Assembly: GCA_965205595.1 (NCBI GenBank)
Contig: CBDBHI010000040.1
Coordinates: 1 to 64,000, forward strand
Origin: CATQHP01 sp965205595
Lineage (GTDB): Bacteria > Acidobacteriota > Terriglobia > Bryobacterales > UBA6623
DNA: 64,000 nucleotides
Direction of reading: 5' to 3'
Positions 9,387 through 19,822 of this stretch are shown piece after piece. Positions within the stretch are counted from its first letter, which is position 1. Every line of letters starts with the position of its first letter. Both the position numbers and the translations under genes were made by a program. The notes below the pieces were generated by a model. It made no database searches. It saw only the letters and a list, made by a program, of their open reading frames with translations, and was not told the origin of the DNA.

Positions 9387-9439
9387 AGCCCTCTATAGTA
9401 GCCGCGCCTAGCGCATCATGGCTCAGAGTTGAACGGCCA

Positions 9440-9640
9440 CTGATCCGTCGGCAAGCACCCTTCGCGAGTGCGTGCAATGCGTGGTCGCCTGTGACAGTAG
9501 GCCATTCATGCTTTCTTAGGACGTACATTCGCCACACGCCGTGGGTGCTCTCCGTTGCCGCGGAAGATCTCGCGTTTGAGCCGCGCGCGCCGGATTTGCC
9601 CGGAACTTGCGTACAGAACTTCCCTACGGCCGGAGTTGGG
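9440..9640. repeat. Repeat family 2, copy 1
   Basis: This ~200-base stretch, lying between queF and the zinc-ribbon gene, matches 22896-23178 over nearly its whole length with scattered substitutions. Shared blocks include TGATCCGTCGGCAAGCA, GTAGGCCAT, TTCTTAGGA, CCGTTGCCGCGGAAGATCTC and TTTGAGCCGCGCGCGC. Partial inverted pairing is present between CGGCAAGCACCC and GGGTGCTCTCCGTTGCCG. No ORF is conserved between copies, so it is most likely a non-coding repeat. It lacks the 80-base palindromic insertion seen in copy 2. Confidence 0.75.
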
Positions 9641-9698
9641 AAGCGCAGGCGGATTAGGGTGCGCGTGATAGAATCGGCCATGATGAGCCGCGGCACTT

Positions 9699-10457
9699 AT
9701 GCCTTCTGATCTCTCCATAGTCCGCCAAATTCAGACTTGTGACAGTCAAATTGGCGAGCTTTCCGCTGAGATCGCTCAGCTACCGAAGTACGTAGCCGAA
9801 ATCGAAGCCAAGCTCGCCTCCCATAGACAACAGTTAGCCGCGACGCAGGCCACGCTTGCCGAAAATCAGAAAGAGCGGCGGCGCCTAGAAGGCGAAATCG
9901 GGGGATTCAAAGAGACGATCTCGAGGCTACAGAACCAGATGGGCGGTGCCAAGACCAACGAACAGTACCGCGCCTTCCAACACGAAATCGATTTCGCGAC
10001 TGGCAAGATTAGTGATAGCGAGGACGCAATTCTCGAAATGATGGAGCAGGCCGAGGCGCTCGACAAAAACGTCGCGCAAGCGCAAGGCGAACTCCAGGTT
10101 GAGAGCGAAAAAGTCGCTGCTGAAGTGGCCGAAGCCAAGGCGCGCGTCGCCGCCGACCAGAAGCTTCTCAGCGCCGAGCAAGCTTCTAGGGCGGAACTCG
10201 CAGCGCAAGTCGATGCTCAGTTGTTGAAACTCTACACCCGGGTGCAGAAATCGCGCGGCACGGCAATTGCGGCCATCGTTGGGTCCCAATGCCAAGCCTG
10301 CCACGTGGTGCTACGCCCGCAGTTTTTGCTCGATATGAGGAATCTCAGCGACGGCGTGCTGACTTGCGAATCTTGCGGTCGTATCGTCTACTTCGGCGAA
10401 GAAGCCGAAGACGGCATCGAAGCCGATGACCCCGCCGGCGAGCATCACGTAGCGTAG
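9699..10457 (+). CDS. Coiled-coil protein with C4 zinc ribbon (COG1579 type)
   Basis: The product has 252 residues. Residues ~10-185 are strongly heptad-rich with many Glu, Gln, Lys and Ala, predicting a long antiparallel coiled coil. A C-terminal zinc ribbon follows, with Cys198, Cys201, Cys223 and Cys226 in QCQACH and CESCGR. This is the layout of the COG1579 family, which has been linked to nucleic-acid-associated roles but has no settled function. The gene begins at an ATG right after repeat family 2. It is followed nine bases later by an acyl-CoA dehydrogenase, so they may share a transcript. Confidence 0.85.
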   Translation: MPSDLSIVRQIQTCDSQIGELSAEIAQLPKYVAEIEAKLASHRQQLAATQATLAENQKERRRLEGEIGGFKETISRLQNQMGGAKTNEQYRAFQHEIDFATGKISDSEDAILEMMEQAEALDKNVAQAQGELQVESEKVAAEVAEAKARVAADQKLLSAEQASRAELAAQVDAQLLKLYTRVQKSRGTAIAAIVGSQCQACHVVLRPQFLLDMRNLSDGVLTCESCGRIVYFGEEAEDGIEADDPAGEHHVA

Positions 10458-10466
10458 CCACACACC

Positions 10467-11615
10467 ATGTCGCAACAGGCCTTGACAGTCCTCAGCGAGG
10501 ATGAGCAATTATTCTTCGACACCGTAGTTGAATTCGCCCGGAACGAAATTGGGCCTTACGTCCGCGAGATGGACGAGGCCGGAGAGTTCCGGAGTGACAT
10601 TCTGAAAAAGCTGTTTCAGATGGGCCTGATGGCTATCGAGATCCCCGAGGAATACGGTGGCCAGGGCGGAACATTCTTCAATTCTCTCCTCGCGGTGCAG
10701 GCCCTTTCGCAAGTCGACCCTGCCGCGGCGGTAATTGTCGACGTCCAGAATACGCTCGCTATCAATGCGCTTATCCGCTGGGCAACCGACGCGCAGAAGG
10801 AAAAGTATCTGACCCGGCTGGCGCGCGATACGGTTGCCTGCTATGCGCTGTCAGAATCGGGCTCGGGGAGCGACGCGTTCGCGTTGCAGGCTACGGCGGT
10901 CGACAAGGGAGATCACTTTGAGCTGAACGGACGCAAGCTCTGGATCACGAACGCCAAAGAAGCTGAGATTTTCATCTTGTTCGCAAACGCCAACCCAGAA
11001 GCGGGGCATCGCGGAATCACGGCGTTCCTAATCGAACGCGACTTTGAGGGCTTCACAGTTGGGAAGAAGGAAGACAAGCTCGGCATCCGCGCATCTTCGA
11101 CCTGCGAGTTGATTTTAGACAACTGCCGCGTTCCCAAAGAGAATGTGTTGGGCGAGGTTGGCAAGGGCTATAAGATCGCGATCAACACGCTCAACGAGGG
11201 ACGTATCGCGATCGGCGCCCAAATGCTGGGGCTCGCCGAGGGCGCGCTCGGGCATGCGATCAAATATGTCAAAGAGCGCAAGCAGTTTGGACAGCGTATC
11301 GCCGATTTCCAAGCGGTTCAATTCCAGGTCGCTGAACTGGCAACCCAAGTCGAAGCGGCGAAGCTGTTCGTCTACAACGCCGGTCGGCTGAAGGATAGTG
11401 GGAACAAGTTTCTCACCGAGGCCGCAATGGCGAAGTACTACGCCGGCGAAATGGCAGTAAGGGTCTCGGCAAAGTGCGTCGACCTATTTGGTGGCGTCGG
11501 CTTTACGAAAGACTATCCCGTCGAGAAGCTGTATCGCGACGCAAAGATCGGCACAATCTACGAGGGAACTTCAAACGTACAGCTACAAACGATCGCCAAA
11601 AATCTGCTGCGGTAG
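10467..11615 (+). CDS. Acyl-CoA dehydrogenase
   Basis: A 382-residue flavoenzyme of the short/branched-chain acyl-CoA dehydrogenase type. It would oxidise an acyl-CoA to the trans-2-enoyl form, using FAD and passing electrons to ETF. Conserved stretches are CYALSESGSGSDAFALQATA (flavin and substrate contact), WITNAKEA, the FGQRIADFQAVQF region and the C-terminal YEGTSNVQLQTIAKNLLR with the expected catalytic base Glu366. Length is typical. The chain-length preference cannot be read from sequence. No other beta-oxidation gene is adjacent; a second acyl-CoA dehydrogenase-like gene is at 58264. Confidence 0.93.
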   Translation: MSQQALTVLSEDEQLFFDTVVEFARNEIGPYVREMDEAGEFRSDILKKLFQMGLMAIEIPEEYGGQGGTFFNSLLAVQALSQVDPAAAVIVDVQNTLAINALIRWATDAQKEKYLTRLARDTVACYALSESGSGSDAFALQATAVDKGDHFELNGRKLWITNAKEAEIFILFANANPEAGHRGITAFLIERDFEGFTVGKKEDKLGIRASSTCELILDNCRVPKENVLGEVGKGYKIAINTLNEGRIAIGAQMLGLAEGALGHAIKYVKERKQFGQRIADFQAVQFQVAELATQVEAAKLFVYNAGRLKDSGNKFLTEAAMAKYYAGEMAVRVSAKCVDLFGGVGFTKDYPVEKLYRDAKIGTIYEGTSNVQLQTIAKNLLR

Positions 11616-11671
11616 CTCGTTTAAAGTACGGCCGCCAAGGTCGGTGATGAAATGATGATCACCAGCATGTT

Positions 11672-11727
11672 TCAGACGACAAGTGCGGCAAAAAAATAGT
11701 TGACGCCTCTCAACAGCCGCATTCTTG
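11672..11727 (-). pseudogene. 3' piece of a DUF5658-like small membrane protein gene
   Basis: This 56-base remnant encodes the end of the small membrane protein whose start is at 13533, reading RMRLLRGVNYFFAALVV and a TGA stop. It was separated by the 1609-bp insertion sequence. Joining 13533-13341 to 11727-11672, which drops the element and one copy of the CTTG target duplication, gives 249 bases, an open frame of 82 residues plus stop. Confidence 0.8.
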
Positions 11728-13336
11728 CGTCTTGTCCAATACAAGATGAGCCTGAAGGGGAGGGCGATTCCAATACAAGATGAGCCTGACGGGGATCCGT
11801 TGGGTGGTCAGGAACAGAGCAGCTGCGGGCGATGGGAGTCGCCGTGCAGCAAGCCGAATCGCTGAGTCTGGAGCAGATCGAGTGTTTTCTCGACGGGTGC
11901 CAATCCGTCGCCTTCGAGGGCGGCAATCGAAGCGACAAATATGCGCTCGTCGAAAGCGTCTTGAAGCGGCATCACTATGCCGACCAGAAGCGCTCCGTCA
12001 AGGGTCTCCTGCGGCGTTATCTCGCTAAGCTCACGGGCTTAAGCCGCGCGCAACTCACCCGCCTGATCGGACAGTTCTTGCACACGCGTTGCGTCCGTCC
12101 GAGGGCCTATCGGCGGCGCCGTTTTCCCAGCAAGTACACACGCGCCGACAGCGTCTTACTGGCGCACGTCGATCGAGTTCATCAGCGCCTCTCGGGGCCG
12201 GCCACCCGCCGCATTCTCCAACGCGAGTTCCAGATCTACGGCCGCAAAGAGTTTCGACGCCTGGCCGAATTGTCCGTGGGCCAGCTGTACAACTTGCGAA
12301 AAAGAGCCGTCTACCAACGTCACAGTTTGCATCTCGACAAGACCCGTCCCACGCCCGTGGCGATCGGCGAACGCCGCCAACCCGAGCCGCGAGGACGTCC
12401 GGGCTACCTGCGCATCGACACCGTGCACTCGCCCGAACAGGAAGGCGAAAAAGGCGCCTACAGCATCAATGTGGTCGACGAAGTGACGCAGTGGCAGGCC
12501 GTCGGCTGCGTCCAACGCATCAACGAAAATCACCTCATTCCCTTGCTGGAAGGGCTTTTGGAACAATTTCCATTTATCGTTCGCGGCTTTCACTCCGACA
12601 ATGGCAGCGAATTCGTCAACCATCAAACCGCTAAACTGCTCGAGAAGTTGCGAATTGAATTTACGAAGTCTCGCGCGCGCCGTTCGAACGACAATGCCTT
12701 GGTCGAAACCAAGAACGGCGCGGTGGTGCGCAAGTGGATGGGCTACCAGTTTTTGCCCTCGGAAGCGACGCAGGCGATCGACACCTTCTACCGCCAGTGG
12801 CTCAACCCGTACTTGAATTTTCATCGCCCATGCGCTTTCGCCAGCGAGCGCCGAGACCGCCGCGGCAAGTTGCGCAAGGTGTACGCCGAGTGGAGCACGC
12901 CGTGGGAAAAGCTGCTCAGCCTGCCCGCCGAGCAGCGCGGCCTGCGCGCGGATCGCTCGCTCAAGAAGCTCCAAGCGCGAGCGGACACTTGTTCCGACAC
13001 CGAGTTTGCCGAGCAACTCGACGCTCAGCGCAACGAACTGCAACGCGTCTGCAAAGACCTCGCGATCTGCTGGCGCACGCGCTAGACAACGCCCCGACCC
13101 GAGGCGTTGTCGGCTCCTCCGGCCCACGTCCGAAGACGGCCGTGGGGTCTCGCCTGGGATGGCTGCAAAGGGGGACTTGGGCTGCCGCCCCTTCCCCCTT
13201 ATGCAATCCCCCTCACCCCGCCCTACGGGCCCCACAACGGGCTTCAACCTCAAGCCCCAATCCGAGCTATAATCCCTCCTGCCCACAGCTACCTTCGCCT
13301 GCCTCCTGCAGGCTCATCTTTCGATTGGAAAAGAGG
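11728..13336 (+). mobile_element. 1609-bp insertion sequence (rve-type DDE transposase), copy 1
   Basis: Ends were set by comparison with the copy at 28958-30566, which has the same length. Terminal inverted repeats are imperfect: CGTCTTGTCCAAT at the left and CCTCTTTTCCAAT (complement of the right end), continuing with AGATGAGCCTGAAG in both. The 4-bp target duplication is CTTG (11724-11727 and 13337-13340). The left end carries a tandem repeat of CCAATACAAGATGAGCCTGA (about 11737 and 11771), probably a transposase-binding site. A hairpin GACAACGCC/GGCGTTGTC (13085-13111) follows the transposase stop, and ~200 bases of non-coding DNA lead to the right end. It splits a small membrane protein gene. 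Confidence 0.92.
11832..13085 (+). CDS. DDE transposase with integrase core (copy 1)
   Basis: The product has 417 residues. The N-terminal ~170 residues are basic and helical, with helix-turn-helix-like stretches for end binding. The retroviral-integrase-type core supplies the three acidic residues: Asp in YLRIDTVHS, Asp in FHSDNGSEFVNH and Glu in NDNALVETKNG. The C-terminal 100 residues are basic. It resembles IS481/ISNCY-like integrase-core transposases, but I cannot fix the family without a search. The protein is intact and the same as the 29062 copy apart from silent changes. A 376-codon antisense frame across the same stretch is a mirror artefact. Confidence 0.9.
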   Translation: MGVAVQQAESLSLEQIECFLDGCQSVAFEGGNRSDKYALVESVLKRHHYADQKRSVKGLLRRYLAKLTGLSRAQLTRLIGQFLHTRCVRPRAYRRRRFPSKYTRADSVLLAHVDRVHQRLSGPATRRILQREFQIYGRKEFRRLAELSVGQLYNLRKRAVYQRHSLHLDKTRPTPVAIGERRQPEPRGRPGYLRIDTVHSPEQEGEKGAYSINVVDEVTQWQAVGCVQRINENHLIPLLEGLLEQFPFIVRGFHSDNGSEFVNHQTAKLLEKLRIEFTKSRARRSNDNALVETKNGAVVRKWMGYQFLPSEATQAIDTFYRQWLNPYLNFHRPCAFASERRDRRGKLRKVYAEWSTPWEKLLSLPAEQRGLRADRSLKKLQARADTCSDTEFAEQLDAQRNELQRVCKDLAICWRTR

Positions 13337-13533
13337 CTTGAGCGATATACACAGATCAAGGCAAACCCGATCGCAAAAAGCTTCACTATCACCAAACCAG
13401 TCACGGCGTTCGGCGCGATCGCAATCGCCCAGCGAACTACTGGGTTCGCTTCCCCGACGCCCTGCACCAGGAACGCCATCGTCGTTAGAATATCTAGAAT
13501 TTGGAGGTAGACGAACTGGAGAAGTATGCTCAC
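13337..13533 (-). pseudogene. 5' piece of a DUF5658-like small membrane protein gene
   Basis: The fragment encodes SILLQFVYLQILDILTTMAF and a further ~44 residues with the patterns GVGEANPVVRW and two hydrophobic helices, before the reading frame runs into the insertion sequence. The D-ILTT...EANP pattern resembles the DUF5658 family of short membrane proteins; I hold that name loosely. The start is GTG at 13533. The last 17 residues are at 11672-11727. With both pieces joined the protein would be 82 residues with about three membrane segments. In its present form the frame continues into element DNA and is presumably inactive. Confidence 0.75.
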
Positions 13534-13948
13534 GTGCGGCTTCTAATAACACCATCGGCGGCCTTCGACCTAAGCGTCACAGCGGCCTGTGGTTGTTTCG
13601 TTGCCCCTAAGTAAATCACTAAGTGGACCTACTTAGCAAGTAAATTTTAGTACCGAACTTTCGTACTAGGGAATTCTCCTAGGTGTAGGGAATTAGTCCT
13701 AACCCGCTGTCGTCGGTCGACGTCCCGGAACGGCCCCAATCGGTACGTAGGGGGCCGCACGACCTGTTTTCAGGCACGTTTTAGGGATCTTGCCTTGCTA
13801 GTTCGTTACTACAGCGGCTCACGAAAGCACTAGCGACTTTGCACCCTTCAGGCCACAGTTGGCGCTGCGTCTGAAACCAATGACGACCTACGCGTTAATT
13901 TTTTTTGAATAGCGCAGCCGATTGACTAGCGTGCGCCAGGTCAGAGAG
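13534..13948. other. Gene-free interval
   Basis: About 415 bases lie between the interrupted small membrane gene and the HDOD gene, both on the minus strand. No open frame looks real. A near-palindrome CTAGGGAATTCTCCTAG is at about 13667-13683, followed closely by a second TAGGGAATTAGTCCTA. On the minus strand this interval would be the leader of the small membrane gene. I could not fold it into a known riboswitch. Confidence 0.5.
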
Positions 13949-14860
13949 CTAATGGATGCTGTCGCGGATGGATTCGAACTGCCCTTGGAATCTCTCGGTT
14001 AGGTCGGACCACCGTTCTTTGAGGCCGATCTTTTCGAACGCAGCCTCGGAAGCGGCGTCATCCACGAGCATCGAGCTAAATAGCGACAAACCCTGTGATT
14101 TGGCGTAGACGTCAGCCGCAAGAACAAGTCGTGGAAGCGATACGCCGCCGGTGTCGCCAAGCGATTCATCTTCTTCAGGCTGATGGTGCTGCCGCGCTGC
14201 GGCGAGAATGGATTCCGGCAACTTCCACTCGGTCAAGATGACCTCAGCCAGCTCAGTGTGTGTGATCCCGAGAGCGTGTTGCTCGCAAGCTTCGATGTCG
14301 TAGGAGGCCGACTCAAGCCTGGCGTCAATTTGTGGGATCGCATCGGGAACTGTGGTCATGATCAGCAGGTGACCAATATCGTGAAACAGGCCTGCCGCGA
14401 ACGCTGCCTCGGTTTCACCCGATTGCGTGAAATGCGCCAAAAACTGCGTCATGATTGCAACCGCAAGCGCGTGCTGAGAGTATGCGGCATAGAGCGCAGC
14501 CGGCGGCTGTTTCTTCGAAACCATGCGCCGCATCGAGAACACCATTGCGAGATTTCTGACCGACCCAAATCCCAGCAGAGTAACGGCGTGGCGGATTGAC
14601 GATACTTGCGACGGCAGCCCGTAGTAGGCCGAGTTGACGCAGCGCAAAACACTTCCGCTCAGCACGGTATCGCGCTCAATCAGGGCAGCGACTTGGCCGA
14701 CCGTCACGTCCTGACGGTTCAAGACTCCGAGCAGTTCGTTTAGCACCGTCGGCAGAGGCGGCATTGTATCGACTGCGTTGAGCAGGCGTTCGCGGAGGGT
14801 GGCCGGCTGAGACGCAGCGGGTCGAGCAGGCGTCAGGGCGGGTTGATACAAACGTGGCAA
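13949..14860 (-). CDS. HDOD domain protein
   Basis: A 303-residue protein, nearly all one HDOD domain (about residues 25-230). The domain opens with LLNAVDTMPPLPTVLNELL, has SVLRCVNSAYYGLP, and RHAVTLLGFGSVRNLA, and keeps the HD-like GLFHDIGHLLI and HTELAEVILTEWKLP stretches. HDOD proteins belong to the HD/PDEase superfamily but usually lack catalytic activity and act as signalling or scaffold proteins. No receiver or GGDEF domain is fused here. A short Pro/Ala-rich N-terminus precedes the domain. It follows the sugar-acid genes on the same strand, 73 bases after the dehydratase stop. Confidence 0.9.
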   Translation of the reverse strand: MPRLYQPALTPARPAASQPATLRERLLNAVDTMPPLPTVLNELLGVLNRQDVTVGQVAALIERDTVLSGSVLRCVNSAYYGLPSQVSSIRHAVTLLGFGSVRNLAMVFSMRRMVSKKQPPAALYAAYSQHALAVAIMTQFLAHFTQSGETEAAFAAGLFHDIGHLLIMTTVPDAIPQIDARLESASYDIEACEQHALGITHTELAEVILTEWKLPESILAAARQHHQPEEDESLGDTGGVSLPRLVLAADVYAKSQGLSLFSSMLVDDAASEAAFEKIGLKERWSDLTERFQGQFESIRDSIH

Positions 14861-14933
14861 TACCGACTCGGTGTGGCGCCGGAGCGCCTGACAGAGTTCT
14901 TATCGGCAGCCGAGACCGGAACCTTTGGCCGCG

Positions 14934-16661
<1,728 letters not shown>

Positions 16662-16816
16662 TAGACGGACATTATTGCACCGCGAGCTAGGTCATCAACT
16701 TAGACGAGGGTGCGCAGTGGCGGCGATAGATCTAATTCGGCACTTCGACTCGCTGGGAGTTTGGGCGTTTTTAAGTTGAATCAACCGTCGACGCCCGTGC
16801 GGGCCGATCGAGGCGC

Positions 16817-17689
16817 TCACCGGGTTCCGGGCTCAGCCCCTGTGTCCACAGCTCCCGTCAGCGGGACTCCTTCAACGGTGATTCGATGCATTAAGCGGCG
16901 CCGACCCTGATAGTCGTTGAGGGCGCAATGCCAAGTCGAACGGTTGTCCCAGATGGCTAGTGAGCCTTTTTCCCAGCGAACCCGGCAGGTGAAGTCTGGG
17001 GTGCACGCGTGCTGATAGAGGAAGTCGAGCAACGGTTGGGATTCCTCTTTGCTCCAGCCATCGAAGTGGACCGTGAATTCCGGATTGACGTATAGCGCTT
17101 TGCGGCCTGAGATCGGATGGCGAATGACGACTGGATGAACCGCCTCTTGCGTGGCTAGCTCGGCATTGCCGACACGCGAGATCGTATCCGGTTTCTCTAC
17201 GCCTAGATTGCCAAACACGTGCCGGCTGGTATGAAACGCTTTTAAGCCTTCGAGTGTCCGCTGCAGCCCAGGCGAAAGGGTTCCGTATGCCCGATACATA
17301 CTGGCGAACAGAGTGTCGCCGCCGAAGTCGGGAACTTCGCGTGCGTAGAGAATTGAACCCAATGCCGGGACGGTGTCATAGGAATGATCGGCGTGCCAAT
17401 TGTGGCCAATGTTGACTTGTTGGTCTGGCTCTTTGCGAACTTCCGCAATGGTCGGATGGCCGTCGACTGCTGTAAAAAAGCGGTTGATGTTGATCTCGCC
17501 CCAACGCAGAGCAAACGCCGTATGCTCTAGCTCGGTGAGCGTTTGATCACGAAAGACCAAGACACCGTGATCGCTGAACGCTTGATAAATAGCGGCGAAC
17601 GTTTCGTCACTCAGAGCCGAAGCAAGATCGACGCCGTCGATCTCGGCACCTACGGCTCCCGACAGCGGTCTTACAGCAATTGCGGTCAT
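16817..17689 (-). CDS. TauD/TfdA-family Fe(II)/2-oxoglutarate dioxygenase
   Basis: A 290-residue enzyme with the full 2-His-1-Asp iron site: His99 and Asp101 in NWHADHSYD and His254 in STWHCALNDYQG, with the 2-oxoglutarate-binding Arg at 265-269 in GRRRLMHR. These positions are almost the same as in E. coli TauD. The family hydroxylates small organic acids, often sulfonates or aryloxy acids, and releases the product with succinate and CO2. The true substrate is unknown. It sits 33 bases after the SMP-30-like gene stop and 155 bases before the dehydratase start, so it may act in the same organic-acid pathway. Confidence 0.92.
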   Translation of the reverse strand: MTAIAVRPLSGAVGAEIDGVDLASALSDETFAAIYQAFSDHGVLVFRDQTLTELEHTAFALRWGEININRFFTAVDGHPTIAEVRKEPDQQVNIGHNWHADHSYDTVPALGSILYAREVPDFGGDTLFASMYRAYGTLSPGLQRTLEGLKAFHTSRHVFGNLGVEKPDTISRVGNAELATQEAVHPVVIRHPISGRKALYVNPEFTVHFDGWSKEESQPLLDFLYQHACTPDFTCRVRWEKGSLAIWDNRSTWHCALNDYQGRRRLMHRITVEGVPLTGAVDTGAEPGTR

Positions 17690-17722
17690 TCCCTGCGCAT
17701 TCCGTGTCCCACTGCATCTCGA

Positions 17723-18733
17723 CTACATGTCGGCGGGCATCGAGCCCTCAGCGAGAAGTTTGATTCTGTAGAGGCCGGTTCTTGCGGTCATGTAGAGCGT
17801 TTTCCCGTCGTCGCCCCAGGCCACGTTTGCAGGAACTTCTTCGGGACGAATTGTACCCAGATGGGTGCCGTCGGGGCTAAACACCCAGACGCCACTCGGG
17901 CCCGTGCAATAGAGATTGCCATTCTTATCGAGCTTGAGCCCGTCGGGCGCTCCTTCGGCCGTTTCTGAAGTCACGTCGTAGAAAACTCGTCCGTTAGCGA
18001 ATTGCCCGTCATCGGTCACGTCGTAGGCCATCCATATTTTTTTGGCGGCGTCGGAATTGGCGACGTAAGCTGTCTTTTCGTCGGGTGAGAACCCGATGCC
18101 ATTCGGGCGAGTTTGATCGTCGACGAGCAACTCTACGTCGCCGCTCTCGTAGTTGAGGCGAAATATTCCGTTGAAACCCATCCACTCCGGGTCTTCCTCA
18201 AGTTTCTCGAGACCGTACGGGGGGTCGGTGAAATAAAGCCAGCCATTCGAGTGCCAAGCGAGATCATTGGGGCTGTTGAGCTTTTTCCCCTGATAGTTAT
18301 CGACTACGGTCGTCCACTGATCGTCTTCGAAGCGCGAAATGCGCCGATTGCCGTGCTCACAGGCCAGGATGCGCCCCTGGCGGTCGAGATTCAGTCCGTT
18401 GGAACCGACTCCTCCGGTTCGATCGCCTTCAAACACGTTGGCGCGGAAGATCGATGCCGCCGTGTCGCCTGGGTTCCAACGATAGATATTGTTGCCACGA
18501 ACGTCGCTAAAAATTAGGTGTGGGCCGCCGTCTTTGATCCACAGCGGTCCTTCAGTGAAAACCATACCGTCGGCCAGTTTTTCAATTTTGAAGTCGGCGG
18601 GAATAATCGCATCGAGGGCGTCGCTGACCTTCAAGACTGTACCTGCACCGTGGTCAAGTTCAGGTTCGGGAGCAGGCGCGGAGCAGGCAAGCGCGAGCGC
18701 GATCAATGGGAATGTCAGGTAGCGGATCAACAT
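17723..18733 (-). CDS. SMP-30/gluconolactonase-type lipoprotein
   Basis: The product has 336 residues. It begins with a lipoprotein signal (lipobox LALAC, Cys17), so the mature protein is likely membrane-anchored in the periplasm. The rest is a six-bladed propeller of the SMP-30 family: FTEGPLWIKDG gives the first metal-binding Glu, NGIGFSPDEKTAYVANSD and APDGLKLDKNGNLYCTG give the Asn and Asp ligands. Family members hydrolyse sugar lactones. It is the first gene of a probable minus-strand group followed by the TauD-type and dehydratase genes. A lactone to aldonate to keto-acid route fits the set, but the sugar is not known. Confidence 0.9.
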   Translation of the reverse strand: MLIRYLTFPLIALALACSAPAPEPELDHGAGTVLKVSDALDAIIPADFKIEKLADGMVFTEGPLWIKDGGPHLIFSDVRGNNIYRWNPGDTAASIFRANVFEGDRTGGVGSNGLNLDRQGRILACEHGNRRISRFEDDQWTTVVDNYQGKKLNSPNDLAWHSNGWLYFTDPPYGLEKLEEDPEWMGFNGIFRLNYESGDVELLVDDQTRPNGIGFSPDEKTAYVANSDAAKKIWMAYDVTDDGQFANGRVFYDVTSETAEGAPDGLKLDKNGNLYCTGPSGVWVFSPDGTHLGTIRPEEVPANVAWGDDGKTLYMTARTGLYRIKLLAEGSMPADM

Positions 18734-18911
18734 GGTCGATTTCCTCCAGTTAGAGCCTCCCTATCGTAGCGCCAACGGGGGCTTCCTACGCCTCGGCATG
18801 CGGTGCCTGACAATCCAACTATCTCCTTGACTTTGGCTGTGTGGGTGTGCGATCTTTGCGGGTTCGTTGCTGGTTTCAGCTGATGCCACCGGTCCGTTCA
18901 ATTAGTCCTCG

Positions 18912-19343
18912 ATGACAGACGCTCGAAAGCTTTCGCTCAACTTAGAAAGCACGCTGGACAGTATCGAGGCAGCGGAGTTAATTGTGCAGCGCTTGGCGCA
19001 GCTCAATGGATTCGCTGAAGAACTGGTCGACCACATCGGCATGGCGGTTCGCGAGACCGTCGCAAATGCAGTGACGCACGGAAACGGCTATAGCCGCGAA
19101 AAGACAGTGTCATTCGAAGCATCGATTGACGATTCAGCTTTCCGCGTCACTATCGCCGATCAGGGAGAAGGGTTCGACCCGGAACAGGTGGCTGATCCGC
19201 TTGACGCTGAAAATATTCTCAAGGCGTCTGGGCGGGGATTGCTGCTGATGCGCGCCTTCTTTGATGAAGTCGACGTGGGACCTGGGATTGAGTCCGGAAC
19301 GAAAGTTGTTTTGGTAAAGTACCGGAGCGACCAACAAAGTTAA
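18912..19343 (+). CDS. Anti-sigma-type serine kinase (RsbW/SpoIIAB-like ATPase)
   Basis: A 143-residue GHKL-type ATP-binding protein. The N box is ETVANAVTHGN, the G1 box DQGEGFDPE and the G2 box GRGLLLMRAFFDEV. This is the HATPase_c_2 form found in RsbW, SpoIIAB and related switch kinases, which bind a sigma factor or phosphorylate a STAS partner. The STAS gene lies 37 bases downstream, so a partner-switch pair is very likely. No sigma factor or PP2C phosphatase gene is nearby, so the output is not visible here. Confidence 0.9.
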   Translation: MTDARKLSLNLESTLDSIEAAELIVQRLAQLNGFAEELVDHIGMAVRETVANAVTHGNGYSREKTVSFEASIDDSAFRVTIADQGEGFDPEQVADPLDAENILKASGRGLLLMRAFFDEVDVGPGIESGTKVVLVKYRSDQQS

Positions 19344-19380
19344 TGAGAGAAGCTCTAGGTTTACTAGGAGGAAGAATTCG

Positions 19381-19722
19381 ATGAGTATGTCAACAGGAAT
19401 TCGCGAAGTGGAGGGCGTCACAATCGTCGATTTGTCAGGCCGCGTCACACTCGGTGAAGCTTCAGGGAAACTCCGCGACACCGTTCGTGGATTACTCGAC
19501 GGCGGCACCACCAAGATGGTCTTGAACTTGGGAGGTGTGAGCTATATCGATAGCTCGGGTCTCGGTGAGTTGGTCTCAGCCTACTCAACTGCGTCTGGCA
19601 AAGGTTGCACGGTAAAACTTCTGAATGTCCAATCTAAGGTCAAAGATTTGCTACAGATCACCAAGCTGTACACAGTTTTCGAGACGCATGACGACGAAGC
19701 AACCGCTGTTTCCAGCTTCTAG
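19381..19722 (+). CDS. STAS-domain anti-sigma factor antagonist (RsbV/SpoIIAA-like)
   Basis: A 113-residue single STAS domain. The conserved phosphorylation loop reads YIDSSGLGELVSAY, with Ser58/Ser59 as the likely site for the kinase encoded just upstream. The start has a strong ribosome site (AGGAGGAAGAATTCG then ATG), which suggests good expression and independent initiation. A GC-rich hairpin follows at 19747, so the transcript probably ends here. Role is inferred from the kinase-antagonist pair. Confidence 0.93.
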   Translation: MSMSTGIREVEGVTIVDLSGRVTLGEASGKLRDTVRGLLDGGTTKMVLNLGGVSYIDSSGLGELVSAYSTASGKGCTVKLLNVQSKVKDLLQITKLYTVFETHDDEATAVSSF

Positions 19723-19746
19723 CCCGTCGCGTTAGATTTTTTAAAT

Positions 19747-19800
19747 GCAGCCGCGCCGCGCCGCCCATCGAGGGTAGCGCGGCTGCGGCTGTTTTAGTTT
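19747..19800 (+). terminator. Probable intrinsic terminator after the kinase/STAS pair
   Basis: The stem is GCAGCCGCGC (19747-19756) pairing with GCGCGGCTGC (19777-19786), followed by GGCTGTTTTAGTTT. It lies 25 bases after the STAS stop and before a convergent gene. The T tract is interrupted, so strength is uncertain. Confidence 0.6.
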
Positions 19801-19822
19801 GTGGCCGCGGCCGACGTGCGGA

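Noticed and set aside
12156..13286. 376-codon minus-strand frame across the 1609-bp element (also at 29386-30516)
   Set aside because: It is the mirror of the transposase coding frame, with Arg/Ala/Leu-rich codons that complement it, and shows no domain of its own.
13820..13890. Minus-strand stretch with GTGCAAAGTC resembling a c-di-GMP-I riboswitch core
   Set aside because: The receptor half and the closing stem do not form convincingly, and it is over 300 bases from the nearest start.
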